From CAVQND01 sp964653485 (GTDB lineage: Bacteria > Verrucomicrobiota > Verrucomicrobiia > Limisphaerales > UBA8199), in assembly GCA_964653485.1 (NCBI GenBank), contig CAZZFF010000013.1, positions 1-64,000 of the forward strand: a stretch of DNA of 64,000 nucleotides, in the 5' to 3' direction. Positions within the stretch are counted from its first letter, which is position 1, and the number at the start of each line of letters is the position of its first letter. Shown one piece after another: positions 25,905 to 34,351 of this stretch. A model generated the notes under the pieces. That model made no database searches, was not told the origin of the DNA, and saw only the letters and a list, made by a program, of their open reading frames with translations. The position numbers and the translations under genes were made by a program.

Positions 25905-27332
25905 ATGGAAAAAACGAACAGTCCTGGGCCGAATCGCGTCTTGCACGCGAGCGCCGTTGTTGCTGTGGTCTTGCTGCTGGCAGGCTGCAAAGGCTTCCCG
26001 ACCCAGAGCGAAAAGGAGGCTCGCGGCCAGGCTCAAACCGTCGCCTCAGCTTATCGGCCGCATGAGCAAGAGCCCGCGCTGCCGGTCCTGACGGCCGCTT
26101 CGAGCCTCAGCAATTATCTCAGCTACGCGCTGCTCAACCAGCCGAAGGTTGAGGCTGCTTATTACAACTGGAGCGCATCCATCGAACGGATCACGCAGGC
26201 GCGGTCGTTCCCCGACCCGCAGTTCACTTTTCAGATGGATATTCAGAACGTCGTGACTTCGATCATGCCCGGGCTGATGGGGACCATTCCCTGGCCCGAG
26301 AAACTTCGGGTTGGAGCGAACATCGCCTCGGACGAAAGCCAGTCCAAGTACTTTGCTTTTCAGGCCGCCGTCCTGGAGAGCGCTTTCGAGGTAAAACGCA
26401 CGTATTACCAACTTCATTTCTTGGAGGAGAAAATCCGCGTCAATCAGGACACACTGAAGCTGCTATCCGACCTGGAGAAGCTCGCCCGGACCCAGAACGA
26501 GGTGGGTAAGGTAACGCTGCAAGACGTGCTGCGCGCGCAAATCGAGCAGGACCGGCTCAAGACCGAGATTGCCAACTTGGAGGACGCGCGCAACTCGCTC
26601 CAAGCCCAGTTCAAAGCCGCGCTGGGTCTGGGAGCCGATGCTCCAACGCCCCCAATCCCCCTTCAATTCGAATCCACGACCCTGGACCTTACGGCGGACG
26701 ACCTGTTCGATAAGGCTCTCGCACAGAATGCGCGCCTCAAAGCCATGGAAGCCGACGTGCGCGCCGCGGAAGCCAGCATGATCCTCGCGCGGAAGGCGCG
26801 TCTGCCGGATTTCAGCCTGGGGTTCATGGCCGACGTGAAGGCGAATCCGACTCTTTACCGTCTGCCCGGCGGGCCGGGCGCGGTCTCGCTCCCCATCTGG
26901 CGCGATAAAATCGCGGCACAAATTGCCGAGGCCCTGGCCAACAAACGTTCGGCCCAGGCGCAACTGTCGGACGAGCAGATTGCGCTCGCGGTGGATTTCG
27001 CCGAAAGATCGTTCCTTTACCGCGAGGCGACCCGCAATCTGGCGCTCTTGAATGACCAACTCCTGCCCAAGGCGCGGCAATCGCTGGAAGTGGCCCGGTC
27101 CGGTTACCTGGGGGGCCAGATCGACTTTTTTAACCTGACCGACGCCGAACGAACTCTGCTTGAGTTCAAGTTGGATAAGGTCGAAGCGACCCTGCAGCGC
27201 GAAATCGTTCTGGCGGAACTGTCTCTGATCATTCGGGGCATGCCGCCGGCGAATGTTGCGATGGATTCCAAGACCTCCGGGATGCCCCGCGGCAACGCTT
27301 CCGCCCCCAAGAAAATGGGCGGAGGAATGTAA
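25905..27332 (+). CDS. TolC-family outer-membrane factor of a metal RND pump (CusC-like)
   Basis: The 475-residue lipoprotein has the lipobox LLLAGC, then the two repeated helical halves of outer-membrane efflux proteins (ALLNQPKVEAAYYNWSAS; LAQNARLKAMEADVRAAEAS). The IPWPEKLRVGA segment is typical of copper/silver efflux channels found beside CusA. It forms the outer-membrane duct of the tripartite pump with the next two genes. A GTG directly precedes the chosen ATG. The C-terminus is Met/Gly-rich (GMPRGNASAPKKMGGGM), which may help bind metal. The gap to the adaptor gene is 24 bases. Confidence 0.88.
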   Translation: MEKTNSPGPNRVLHASAVVAVVLLLAGCKGFPTQSEKEARGQAQTVASAYRPHEQEPALPVLTAASSLSNYLSYALLNQPKVEAAYYNWSASIERITQARSFPDPQFTFQMDIQNVVTSIMPGLMGTIPWPEKLRVGANIASDESQSKYFAFQAAVLESAFEVKRTYYQLHFLEEKIRVNQDTLKLLSDLEKLARTQNEVGKVTLQDVLRAQIEQDRLKTEIANLEDARNSLQAQFKAALGLGADAPTPPIPLQFESTTLDLTADDLFDKALAQNARLKAMEADVRAAEASMILARKARLPDFSLGFMADVKANPTLYRLPGGPGAVSLPIWRDKIAAQIAEALANKRSAQAQLSDEQIALAVDFAERSFLYREATRNLALLNDQLLPKARQSLEVARSGYLGGQIDFFNLTDAERTLLEFKLDKVEATLQREIVLAELSLIIRGMPPANVAMDSKTSGMPRGNASAPKKMGGGM

Positions 27333-27356
27333 GTTGCGCATGAACGACTTGCTTTT

Positions 27357-29282
27357 ATGAAACTCGCGGCTCTTTTCATTGCGACCGTCTTGGTTGCGGG
27401 CGGCGCCGGCCTGTTGCTGACCGGGTGCGGTCCCGCTCATACTTCTGCATCGAGCGCTGACTCACCCAAGACACTCTACACCTGCGGCATGCACCCGCAG
27501 GTCGTCCAGGACAAACCGGGCAACTGTCCCATCTGCGGCATGAAACTCACCCCCATCCGCAAACAAGCCGAACCCGCGAAAGGCGGGTCAAGCGCCTCAT
27601 CAGGCGAGCGCAAAATCAAATACTACAAATCCACCATGATGCCGGGCGAGGTGAGGCAGGCGCCGGGCAAGGATACGATGGGCATGGACATGGTCCCGGT
27701 CTATGAGGATGAGGCCGCAGCGGCGGCTTCGCAGGCTATCGAGATCGACCCGGTAACCACCCAGACCATGGGCATCCGCACCGCGACGGTCACGCGAGGG
27801 GCGCTGCGCCGGACCATTCGCACGGTGGGCGCCATTGACTACAACGAAACCGCTTTGGAGGACGTGACGACCAAGTTCAAAGGGTGGATCGAGAAACTCT
27901 ACGTGGATGCCACCGGCCAGCAGGTTCATCGCGGCGACCCGTTGTTCGATATTTATTCGCCGGAGCTTTACAGCGCTCAGCGCGAGTACTCGCTCGCCCT
28001 GGAGCAGGGAACCAATGCCTCCGGCGGCTCCTCGCTCAGAGTAAGCGCCCTCACCAAGCTGCAGTTTTTCGACATCTCGGCCGGGCAAATCGCCGAATTG
28101 GAGCGCACCGGCCAGCCGACCAAAACCATGCGCATCGTGGCGCCGATGGACGGTGTTGTGGTCGAGAAGATGGTGGTGCAGGGTCAGATGGTGGACCCGG
28201 GAATGAAACTCTACCGGTTGGCGGACCTGGGGCTGGTGTGGGTGCAAGCCCAAATCTACGAGCAAGACCTGGCCTATGTGAAGTTGGGCCAGGAAGCCAC
28301 CGTTACCCTCTCCTACCTCCCGGATCGTGAGTTCCGCGGGCGGGTGACCTATGTTTATCCGGACGTTGACGAGAAAACACGCACGGCGCGCGTGAGGATG
28401 GAGTTCCACAATCCAGGGTTCTTCTTGAAGCCGGGCATGTTCGCGACGGTCCTGGTCTCCGCCGAGTTGGAGCCCTCCGTCCTGTTGGTGCCCGATATGG
28501 CTGTTTTACGCAGCGGCGAGAAGAACACTGTCTTCGTCGCATTGGCGGAGGGCAAGTTCGAGCCACGGACCGTCACCCTGGGGCCACAGGCCGAGAACGA
28601 TATGTACCAGGTCATCAGCGGCCTCAAGGAAGGCGAACGGATCGTTACGTCTGGACAGTTCATGCTGGATTCAGAAAGCCAGCTCCGCGAAGCGATCCAG
28701 AAAATGCTGGAGCCGAAAAGGTCCGGTGAGGCTGAGCCGGGCAAGAATGGCGGTCGCGAGGGCATGGCTGGCGGCCACGAAGCCACGAAAGAGGCGGCCT
28801 CCGCGGATGAAACGGCCCTCAAGTACATCTGCCCGATGCCGGAGCATGTCTCCATCCAATACGATCATCCCGGCAAGTGCTCCATCTGCGGCATGACGCT
28901 TGTGCCGGTGTCGGCCGCGGCATTGCGGCAACTGCAGCCTGGCGGCCAACTGCTTTATTACACCTGCCCGATGCCCGAACACAGCGACGTCCGCTCCGAT
29001 AAACCGGGCAAGTGCCCCAAGTGCGGCATGACGTTGATTCCCGTGCTGCAGGCGCCACCCCTCTCGAAACCCGCCACGAACCAGGCCAGCGACCAGAAAG
29101 CCCAAGCGCTGCCCGCCACCCTTTATACCTGCCCCATGGCGGCCCATGCCAACGTCGTGTCTGACAAGCCTGGGAAATGTCCGAAATGCGGGGTGGACCT
29201 GGTGCCCGCCAGCACGGTCCCCCACGGCAAGATCGCGGAAGAGAACTGGCGCAAGGCGCACGCGGCCGAACCTCAGCAATGA
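27357..29282 (+). CDS. cusB: CusB-like periplasmic adaptor with multiple heavy-metal-binding domains
   Basis: A 641-residue adaptor with a lipobox-like LLLTGCG, followed by a heavy-metal-binding domain (YTCGMHPQVVQDKPGNCPIC, residues about 40-64) and a second degenerate one without Cys (MMPGEVRQAPGKDTMGMDMV). The membrane-fusion core (about 125-440) has barrel-sandwich and beta-barrel parts. Three further CPMPEH/CPMAAH...CPKCG-type modules follow at the C-terminus (about 485-640). CusB passes Cu(I)/Ag(I) to the pump. The C-terminal triplet is unusual; most CusB proteins have none or one, and it could replace the missing CusF chaperone. It is in an operon with the flanking genes. Confidence 0.92.
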   Translation: MKLAALFIATVLVAGGAGLLLTGCGPAHTSASSADSPKTLYTCGMHPQVVQDKPGNCPICGMKLTPIRKQAEPAKGGSSASSGERKIKYYKSTMMPGEVRQAPGKDTMGMDMVPVYEDEAAAAASQAIEIDPVTTQTMGIRTATVTRGALRRTIRTVGAIDYNETALEDVTTKFKGWIEKLYVDATGQQVHRGDPLFDIYSPELYSAQREYSLALEQGTNASGGSSLRVSALTKLQFFDISAGQIAELERTGQPTKTMRIVAPMDGVVVEKMVVQGQMVDPGMKLYRLADLGLVWVQAQIYEQDLAYVKLGQEATVTLSYLPDREFRGRVTYVYPDVDEKTRTARVRMEFHNPGFFLKPGMFATVLVSAELEPSVLLVPDMAVLRSGEKNTVFVALAEGKFEPRTVTLGPQAENDMYQVISGLKEGERIVTSGQFMLDSESQLREAIQKMLEPKRSGEAEPGKNGGREGMAGGHEATKEAASADETALKYICPMPEHVSIQYDHPGKCSICGMTLVPVSAAALRQLQPGGQLLYYTCPMPEHSDVRSDKPGKCPKCGMTLIPVLQAPPLSKPATNQASDQKAQALPATLYTCPMAAHANVVSDKPGKCPKCGVDLVPASTVPHGKIAEENWRKAHAAEPQQ

Positions 29283-29295
29283 GCGTTCAAATGCC

Positions 29296-32200
29296 ATGTT
29301 GCAACGCATCATAGATTTCTCGCTCAAGAACAGGTTCATCATCCTTCTCGGGACGATCGGGCTGGCAGTGGGTGGAGTTTACGCGCTCAAGAACATCCCG
29401 CTGGACGCCATTCCCGACCTCTCGGACGTGCAGGTGATTGTCTATACCGAGTGGCCCGGCCAGGCGCCTCAGATCGTCCAGGACCAGGTCACCTATCCGC
29501 TCACCACCAAGATGCTCTCGGTGCCCAAGGCGAAGGTCGTGCGGGGCTACTCCTTCTACGGTTTTTCGTTCGTGTATGTCATTTTTGAAGACGGCACCGA
29601 TCCCTATTGGGCGCGCAGCCGCGTGCTAGAATATCTGAGCGGCCTCAGCGGACGCCTGCCCGCGGGCGTGTCGCCCAGCCTCGGACCGGACGCAACCGGC
29701 GCCGGTTGGGCGTTCATGTATTCCCTCAACTCCACCAACCACGATTTGGCCGAACTGCGCTCCATGCAGGACTGGTACCTGCGTTATCAACTGGCCTCAG
29801 TCGAGGGCGTATCGGAGGTCGCGTCGGTCGGAGGGTTCGTCAAACAGTACCAGATCACGGCGGACCCAGCCAAGCTGCGCGCCTACAACCTGTCGATTTC
29901 CGAGGTGGCCATGGCGGTCAAACGCAGCAATGGCGAAGTGGGTGGACGTTCCATCGAACTCTCGGAGAAGGAGTTCATGCTACGCGTCCGCGGTTACATC
30001 CGGAATCTGGAGGACCTGCGCAAAATTGCCGTGGGTGTCGGCGACAAAGGGGTGCCGATCCTCCTGCGACAGGTGGCCAACGTGGAATTTGGCCCGGACA
30101 TGCGGCGCGGCATCGCCGAACTCAACGGCGAGGGCGAGACCGTGGGCGGCGTCGTCGTCGTGCGTTACGGGGCCAACGCCCGGCAAGTCATCCTGGATGT
30201 GAAGAAGAAGCTCGACCTCGCGATGAAGGGGCTGCCCGCGGACGTGAAGTACAGCGTTGCCTACGACCGCAGCGCGCTCATCAACCGCGCAGTCAAAACC
30301 CTCGAAGAAAAGCTCATCGAGGAAAGCATCGTGGTGGCGCTGGTCTGCATCGCCTTCCTCATGCACCTGCGCAGCGCCTTTGTGGCCATCCTGATTTTGC
30401 CCATCGCTGTGCTCATGGCCTTCCTCGTCATGTTCGGCCAGGGGCTCAGTTCCAACATTATGTCCTTGGGCGGTATCGCCATCGCGATCGGCGCCATGGT
30501 GGATGCCGTGATCATCATGATCGAGAACGCGCATAAACACATGGAGCGCGACCAGGGCAAGAAATCTCACTGGGACATCATCCGTGACGCCGCCGTCGAG
30601 GTCGGCCCCACGCTCTTTTATTCCCTGCTGGTCATCACCGTCTCTTTCCTGCCGGTGTTCACCCTCCAGGCGCAGGAGGGCCGCATGTTCAAACCGCTGG
30701 CGTTCACCAAGACCTACTCCATGGGTGCGGCCGCGCTCCTTTCCATCACCCTGGCCCCGGTCCTCATGGGCCTGTTCATCCGCGGTAAAATCCCGGCGGA
30801 GGAGAAAAACCCCATCAACCGCGTGCTCGTGTGGCTTTACCATCCGGTGATTGATTTCGTCATCAAAAGGCGCTGGCTCGTGGTCTCTGGGGCGGCGGCG
30901 CTCGTCGTGTGGGTCTTCTTCCCCTGGAATAACCTCGTGGCCCGAATGTTGCCTGACGGCAAGGCCAAGGAGTGGGCCTTCAAAGCCGGCAAGATATTTC
31001 CCTATCAGAACATCGGGTCCGAGTTCATGCCGCCACTTTATGAAGGGGACTTGCTCTACATGCCCACCACTTTCCCCGGCGTCTCGCCCACAAAGGCACG
31101 CGAACTTCTCCAGACCACTGACCGCATCATCCGCCGCTTTCCGGAGGTGCATCACGTTTTCGGCAAAGTCGGGCGCGTCGAGAGCGCCACCGACCCGGCT
31201 CCCTTCGACATGATCGAAACCACGATCATGCTCAAGCCCGAAGGAGAATGGCCGGTGGCGGACATCAAGAACGAGTCGGGCAAGACCATCACCCGAAGAC
31301 GCCGCACGCCTGACGAGCTCATCGACGCGATGAATGCCGCCGTTCAAATCCCGGGCCTGAATAACGCCTGGACCATGCCCATCAAGACTCGCATCGACAT
31401 GCTGGCCACGGGAATCAAGACCCCCGTCGGTATCAAGGTCGCAGGGCCTGACCTTGCCGAATTGGAGCGTGTGGCCTCGGAGATTGAGGCGGTGGTGAAG
31501 ACGGTCCCCGGCACGCTAAGCGCCTTTGCCGAACGGACAATGGGCGGCAATTACATCCAGTTTGACATCGACCGCGATGCCATCGCCCGCTACGGCTTGA
31601 CCATCGGCGATGTCCAGGACGTCCTCGAGGTCGCCCTGGGCGGCATGCCCTTAACCACCACGGTCGAGGGTCTCGAGCGCTACGCTGTCAACCTCCGCTA
31701 CAGCCGTGATTTCCGGGAAAGCCTTGGCGCGTTGCGGGAAATCGTCGTGCCTACCTCCACCGGCGCCCAAATCCCGCTGGGTCAACTCGCAAAAATCGAG
31801 ACCGTCCATGCCCCGATGGGAGTCAAGAGCGAGGGCGCAATCCCGAACGCCTGGATTTATGTGGATGTCAAGGGTGTGGACCTCGGCACCTACGTCCAAA
31901 TGGCTATGCGGGCGGTGAACGAGGCCGTCGCCAAGCACACCATCAATCTGCCCGGCGGCTACAACATTTTCTGGAGCGGCCAGTACGAATACATGCTCCG
32001 CGCCCAGGAGCGGCTCATCATTGTCGTGCCGCTCACGCTCCTGCTGATCGTCCTTATCATTTATCTGAACACGCGCTCGGCCATCAAGACCGCCGTCGTT
32101 TTGCTGGCGGTGCCGTTCTCCCTCGTGGGCGCCATCGGCATCGTCGCCCTCCTCCACTACGAATTCAGCGTCGCCGTGTGGATCGGCATCATCGCCTTGG

Positions 32201-32583
32201 CCGGCCTCGACGCCGAGACCGGGGTGGTGATGCTCCTCTATCTTGACCTGGCATACGAGGATTGGAAACAGAAGGGCCTGATGCGCAACCCAGGCGACTT
32301 GCGGGATGCTATTTATCACGGGGCCGTCAAGCGCGTCCGTCCCAAAGCCATGACCGCCTGCGTCATCATCGCCGGCCTGGCGCCAATTCTCTGGAGCCAC
32401 GGCACCGGCGCTGACGTGATGAAACGAATCGCCACCCCCATGGTCGGCGGTGTCGTTACCTCGACCATCATGGAACTGCTCGTTTATCCGGCCATCTACT
32501 ATCTGTGGCGGTCCCGGGCTCTCAAACGCTCGCCGGGATCGGCTCCGGCGCTTGCCCAGGCACTCCCGGCTTCCGGCCAATGA
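29296..32583 (+). CDS. cusA: CusA-type heavy-metal RND efflux pump
   Basis: A 1,095-residue inner-membrane transporter, normal size for the heavy-metal-efflux RND family. It opens MLQRIIDFSLKNRFIILLGT, followed by LDAIPDLSDVQVIVYTEWPG, the family signature. Twelve membrane helices are expected, with SLGGIAIAIGAMVDAVIIMI in TM4 and ALAGLDAETGVVMLLYLDLA further on. The stretch NAWTMPIKTRIDMLATGIKT is strongly CusA-like and carries periplasmic Met residues used in Cu(I)/Ag(I) binding. It lies 13 bases after cusB and forms the energised component driven by the proton gradient. No CusRS regulator is adjacent. Confidence 0.94.
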   Translation: MLQRIIDFSLKNRFIILLGTIGLAVGGVYALKNIPLDAIPDLSDVQVIVYTEWPGQAPQIVQDQVTYPLTTKMLSVPKAKVVRGYSFYGFSFVYVIFEDGTDPYWARSRVLEYLSGLSGRLPAGVSPSLGPDATGAGWAFMYSLNSTNHDLAELRSMQDWYLRYQLASVEGVSEVASVGGFVKQYQITADPAKLRAYNLSISEVAMAVKRSNGEVGGRSIELSEKEFMLRVRGYIRNLEDLRKIAVGVGDKGVPILLRQVANVEFGPDMRRGIAELNGEGETVGGVVVVRYGANARQVILDVKKKLDLAMKGLPADVKYSVAYDRSALINRAVKTLEEKLIEESIVVALVCIAFLMHLRSAFVAILILPIAVLMAFLVMFGQGLSSNIMSLGGIAIAIGAMVDAVIIMIENAHKHMERDQGKKSHWDIIRDAAVEVGPTLFYSLLVITVSFLPVFTLQAQEGRMFKPLAFTKTYSMGAAALLSITLAPVLMGLFIRGKIPAEEKNPINRVLVWLYHPVIDFVIKRRWLVVSGAAALVVWVFFPWNNLVARMLPDGKAKEWAFKAGKIFPYQNIGSEFMPPLYEGDLLYMPTTFPGVSPTKARELLQTTDRIIRRFPEVHHVFGKVGRVESATDPAPFDMIETTIMLKPEGEWPVADIKNESGKTITRRRRTPDELIDAMNAAVQIPGLNNAWTMPIKTRIDMLATGIKTPVGIKVAGPDLAELERVASEIEAVVKTVPGTLSAFAERTMGGNYIQFDIDRDAIARYGLTIGDVQDVLEVALGGMPLTTTVEGLERYAVNLRYSRDFRESLGALREIVVPTSTGAQIPLGQLAKIETVHAPMGVKSEGAIPNAWIYVDVKGVDLGTYVQMAMRAVNEAVAKHTINLPGGYNIFWSGQYEYMLRAQERLIIVVPLTLLLIVLIIYLNTRSAIKTAVVLLAVPFSLVGAIGIVALLHYEFSVAVWIGIIALAGLDAETGVVMLLYLDLAYEDWKQKGLMRNPGDLRDAIYHGAVKRVRPKAMTACVIIAGLAPILWSHGTGADVMKRIATPMVGGVVTSTIMELLVYPAIYYLWRSRALKRSPGSAPALAQALPASGQ

Positions 32584-32659
32584 GACCGTGGCGGCCCCTG
32601 GCGGACTTGAAATATCGTGAGGGGTTCAGCGCGGTGCGGTAAAAGCTCCGGACTGGAGC

Positions 32660-33988
32660 CTAGGGAACGGGAGCGATGCCATCCAATGATGAGCCGCTTT
32701 GGCTTGACGCGGTTGATAGAGTTCGCCGTCTCGTACACCACCAAATCCCGGCTGCGATCATGCAGGTGATTCCCATGAAAAGCACCTCCCGCAGACGGAG
32801 TTGGGTGAGCAGTACGACACAAAACGTGATCCCCAAAGCGCTGAATGCCGAGCCGAAGGGCAAGCGGAAAGCCACCCTCGACGGCTGATCGTGACGCAGA
32901 CGCACAAGAGCGGCGCAGATGGCGCCGTCGAAAACAATCGTAGCGCCGGCACTCAGCATCACGGTCCAGCGGAATGTGCCGGTCACCGCCAGAAGCCACG
33001 CCAGCGCCGCAAACAGGACCACGGACCAATGCGGGGTGTTGAAGCGCCTATGCAAACGGCTGAACATGCGAGGGAACTCACCACGCTCCGCTAGGGAATA
33101 AAGAAACCGTGGTGCGTTCAGCATCGTAGCGGAGATGCAGCCGTAGGTGGAGAGCATCGCGGCGATTCCGACGAACGCCGCACCGAGGCGCCCCATGAGC
33201 CGTGCCGCGGTCGTTGCCAGCGCGCGGTCTGTCTGCGCGGTGCCGATCGTGGCGACGATCACAAACTGCAACAGCGTGTAGAGCACGATGCAAACCGTCA
33301 AACCAGCCACAAGGGAGAACGGAATTGCGCGCCTCGGGTCCTTGAACTCGCCCGCCGGCATCATCGCGTCCTCAAAACCCCCGTATGCGAAGGCTAACAG
33401 CAGCAGCGCGTTCGCCCACGCCGCCCATCCGGGAGCGGCAATCTCGGAGGCCCGCATGATTTCCGCATGACGACTGAACTGCAGGAGTCCCAACAGGACC
33501 AAAGCCGTGAGTGGAAGCAGTTTGGCAACGGTGAAAAAATCGCTCAGGGCCGCGCCCCTTCGCACCCCGACGTAATTCGCCGCCGCTGGGATGGAGACCA
33601 CGCCGGCAAGCACCAGCACACGCTGCCAGCCATGCGCCGTCCACGGTGCGAAGCCGGCCAGGTAAAGCGAAAACAGATTCGCATTGGCGGCGGCGGAGGC
33701 CATTATCGACAGAAACCAGAACCAGCCCACTTGCAGACCCACCAGCCGTCCAAAGGAGGCGCGAGCATAAAGGTAAACTCCGCCGGGTTCGGAAAACTGC
33801 GACCCAACCTCGGCGAAACAGAGCAGGATCACCCCCATGCCCAGGCCCGCGATGATCATGGCAATTGGGCTGGCTCGGCCGACGGCGCCGATCAGTTCGC
33901 CCGGCACACCGAAAATGCCGCTGCCGATGATGCAGTTGATTACCAGTGCCGTAAGGCTCCAGCGACCGATGGACCGAACAAGTCCCAT
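32660..33988 (-). CDS. APC-superfamily amino-acid permease
   Basis: The 442-residue protein has about 12 hydrophobic segments and opens with SLTALVINCIIGSGIFGVPG, the APC motif with the unwound GSGIFG of TM1. SEPGGVYLYARASFGR and AFAYGGFEDAMMPAGEFKDP (TM6 region) are also typical. APC permeases import or exchange amino acids or polyamines; specificity is not apparent. It is convergent with cusA and separated from the xylan locus by a 360-bp spacer. A weak half-conserved copy of the 43653/49217 operator motif lies about 45 bases before the ATG (34033-34044). Confidence 0.88.
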   Translation of the reverse strand: MGLVRSIGRWSLTALVINCIIGSGIFGVPGELIGAVGRASPIAMIIAGLGMGVILLCFAEVGSQFSEPGGVYLYARASFGRLVGLQVGWFWFLSIMASAAANANLFSLYLAGFAPWTAHGWQRVLVLAGVVSIPAAANYVGVRRGAALSDFFTVAKLLPLTALVLLGLLQFSRHAEIMRASEIAAPGWAAWANALLLLAFAYGGFEDAMMPAGEFKDPRRAIPFSLVAGLTVCIVLYTLLQFVIVATIGTAQTDRALATTAARLMGRLGAAFVGIAAMLSTYGCISATMLNAPRFLYSLAERGEFPRMFSRLHRRFNTPHWSVVLFAALAWLLAVTGTFRWTVMLSAGATIVFDGAICAALVRLRHDQPSRVAFRLPFGSAFSALGITFCVVLLTQLRLREVLFMGITCMIAAGIWWCTRRRTLSTASSQSGSSLDGIAPVP

Positions 33989-34117
33989 AATCTCAGTGCC
34001 AGTCCTCCAAGTGCGATTCCTCTAAACCGTCGTGACATTCATCAGCTACTCGAATGTATAATAACATGCGTCCTTACAGGGTCAAGCGCCGGAAGGACGG
34101 CGCGTCAAGACGGGGTA

Positions 34118-34141
34118 GGGGCCGTCCGCAAGGACGGTCCC
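34118..34141 (-). terminator. Hairpin downstream of the xylan operon
   Basis: Arms GGGGCCGTCC and GGACGGTCCC pair over 10 bp (one G-T) around a GCAA tetraloop. It lies beyond the last gene of the leftward operon and before the APC permease gene, a fitting place for a terminator, but no T-run follows on either strand. Confidence 0.4.
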
Positions 34142-34250
34142 CCACGCATTAGGTGTGGAGAAAAGACGCCCTGGGCACGAGGTCAGCGTGCGGCAGGATG
34201 GGTCGGGTGCTGGGTCAGGGTCCAGTTGGAGATGTCAACGTCGCCGGCGC

Positions 34251-34351
34251 CTATTTGAAAAGCTGCTGGGCGAACCAGTATAAACTGTTCTTCCAATGTT
34301 TGAAGTCGTGGGCGTTGTCATCCACGCGCCAAATATGCGGGACGTTCTTCT
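34251..34351 (-). pseudogene. C-terminal relic of a CE1-type esterase
   Basis: Directly after the stop of the GH51 fusion gene, a different minus-strand frame reads ALLEKNVPHIWRVDDNAHDF, KHWKNSLYWFAQQLFK and a TAG (34251-34253). This is the catalytic-His end of feruloyl-esterase-like (CE1) proteins, which normally reads roughly VPHxWHVD..GHDxxxWKNxLYxFAQ. The last in-frame residues of the upstream gene (LIKDIVPFIESHY) match a different, more N-terminal part of the same esterase family. So an esterase gene once lay here and lost its middle by deletion. Confidence 0.7.

Noticed and set aside
25905..32583. A metal-resistance genomic island with its own mobility genes
   Set aside because: The efflux operon is complete, but no integrase, transposase, tRNA or direct-repeat boundary was seen on either side, and base composition looks like the neighbours.
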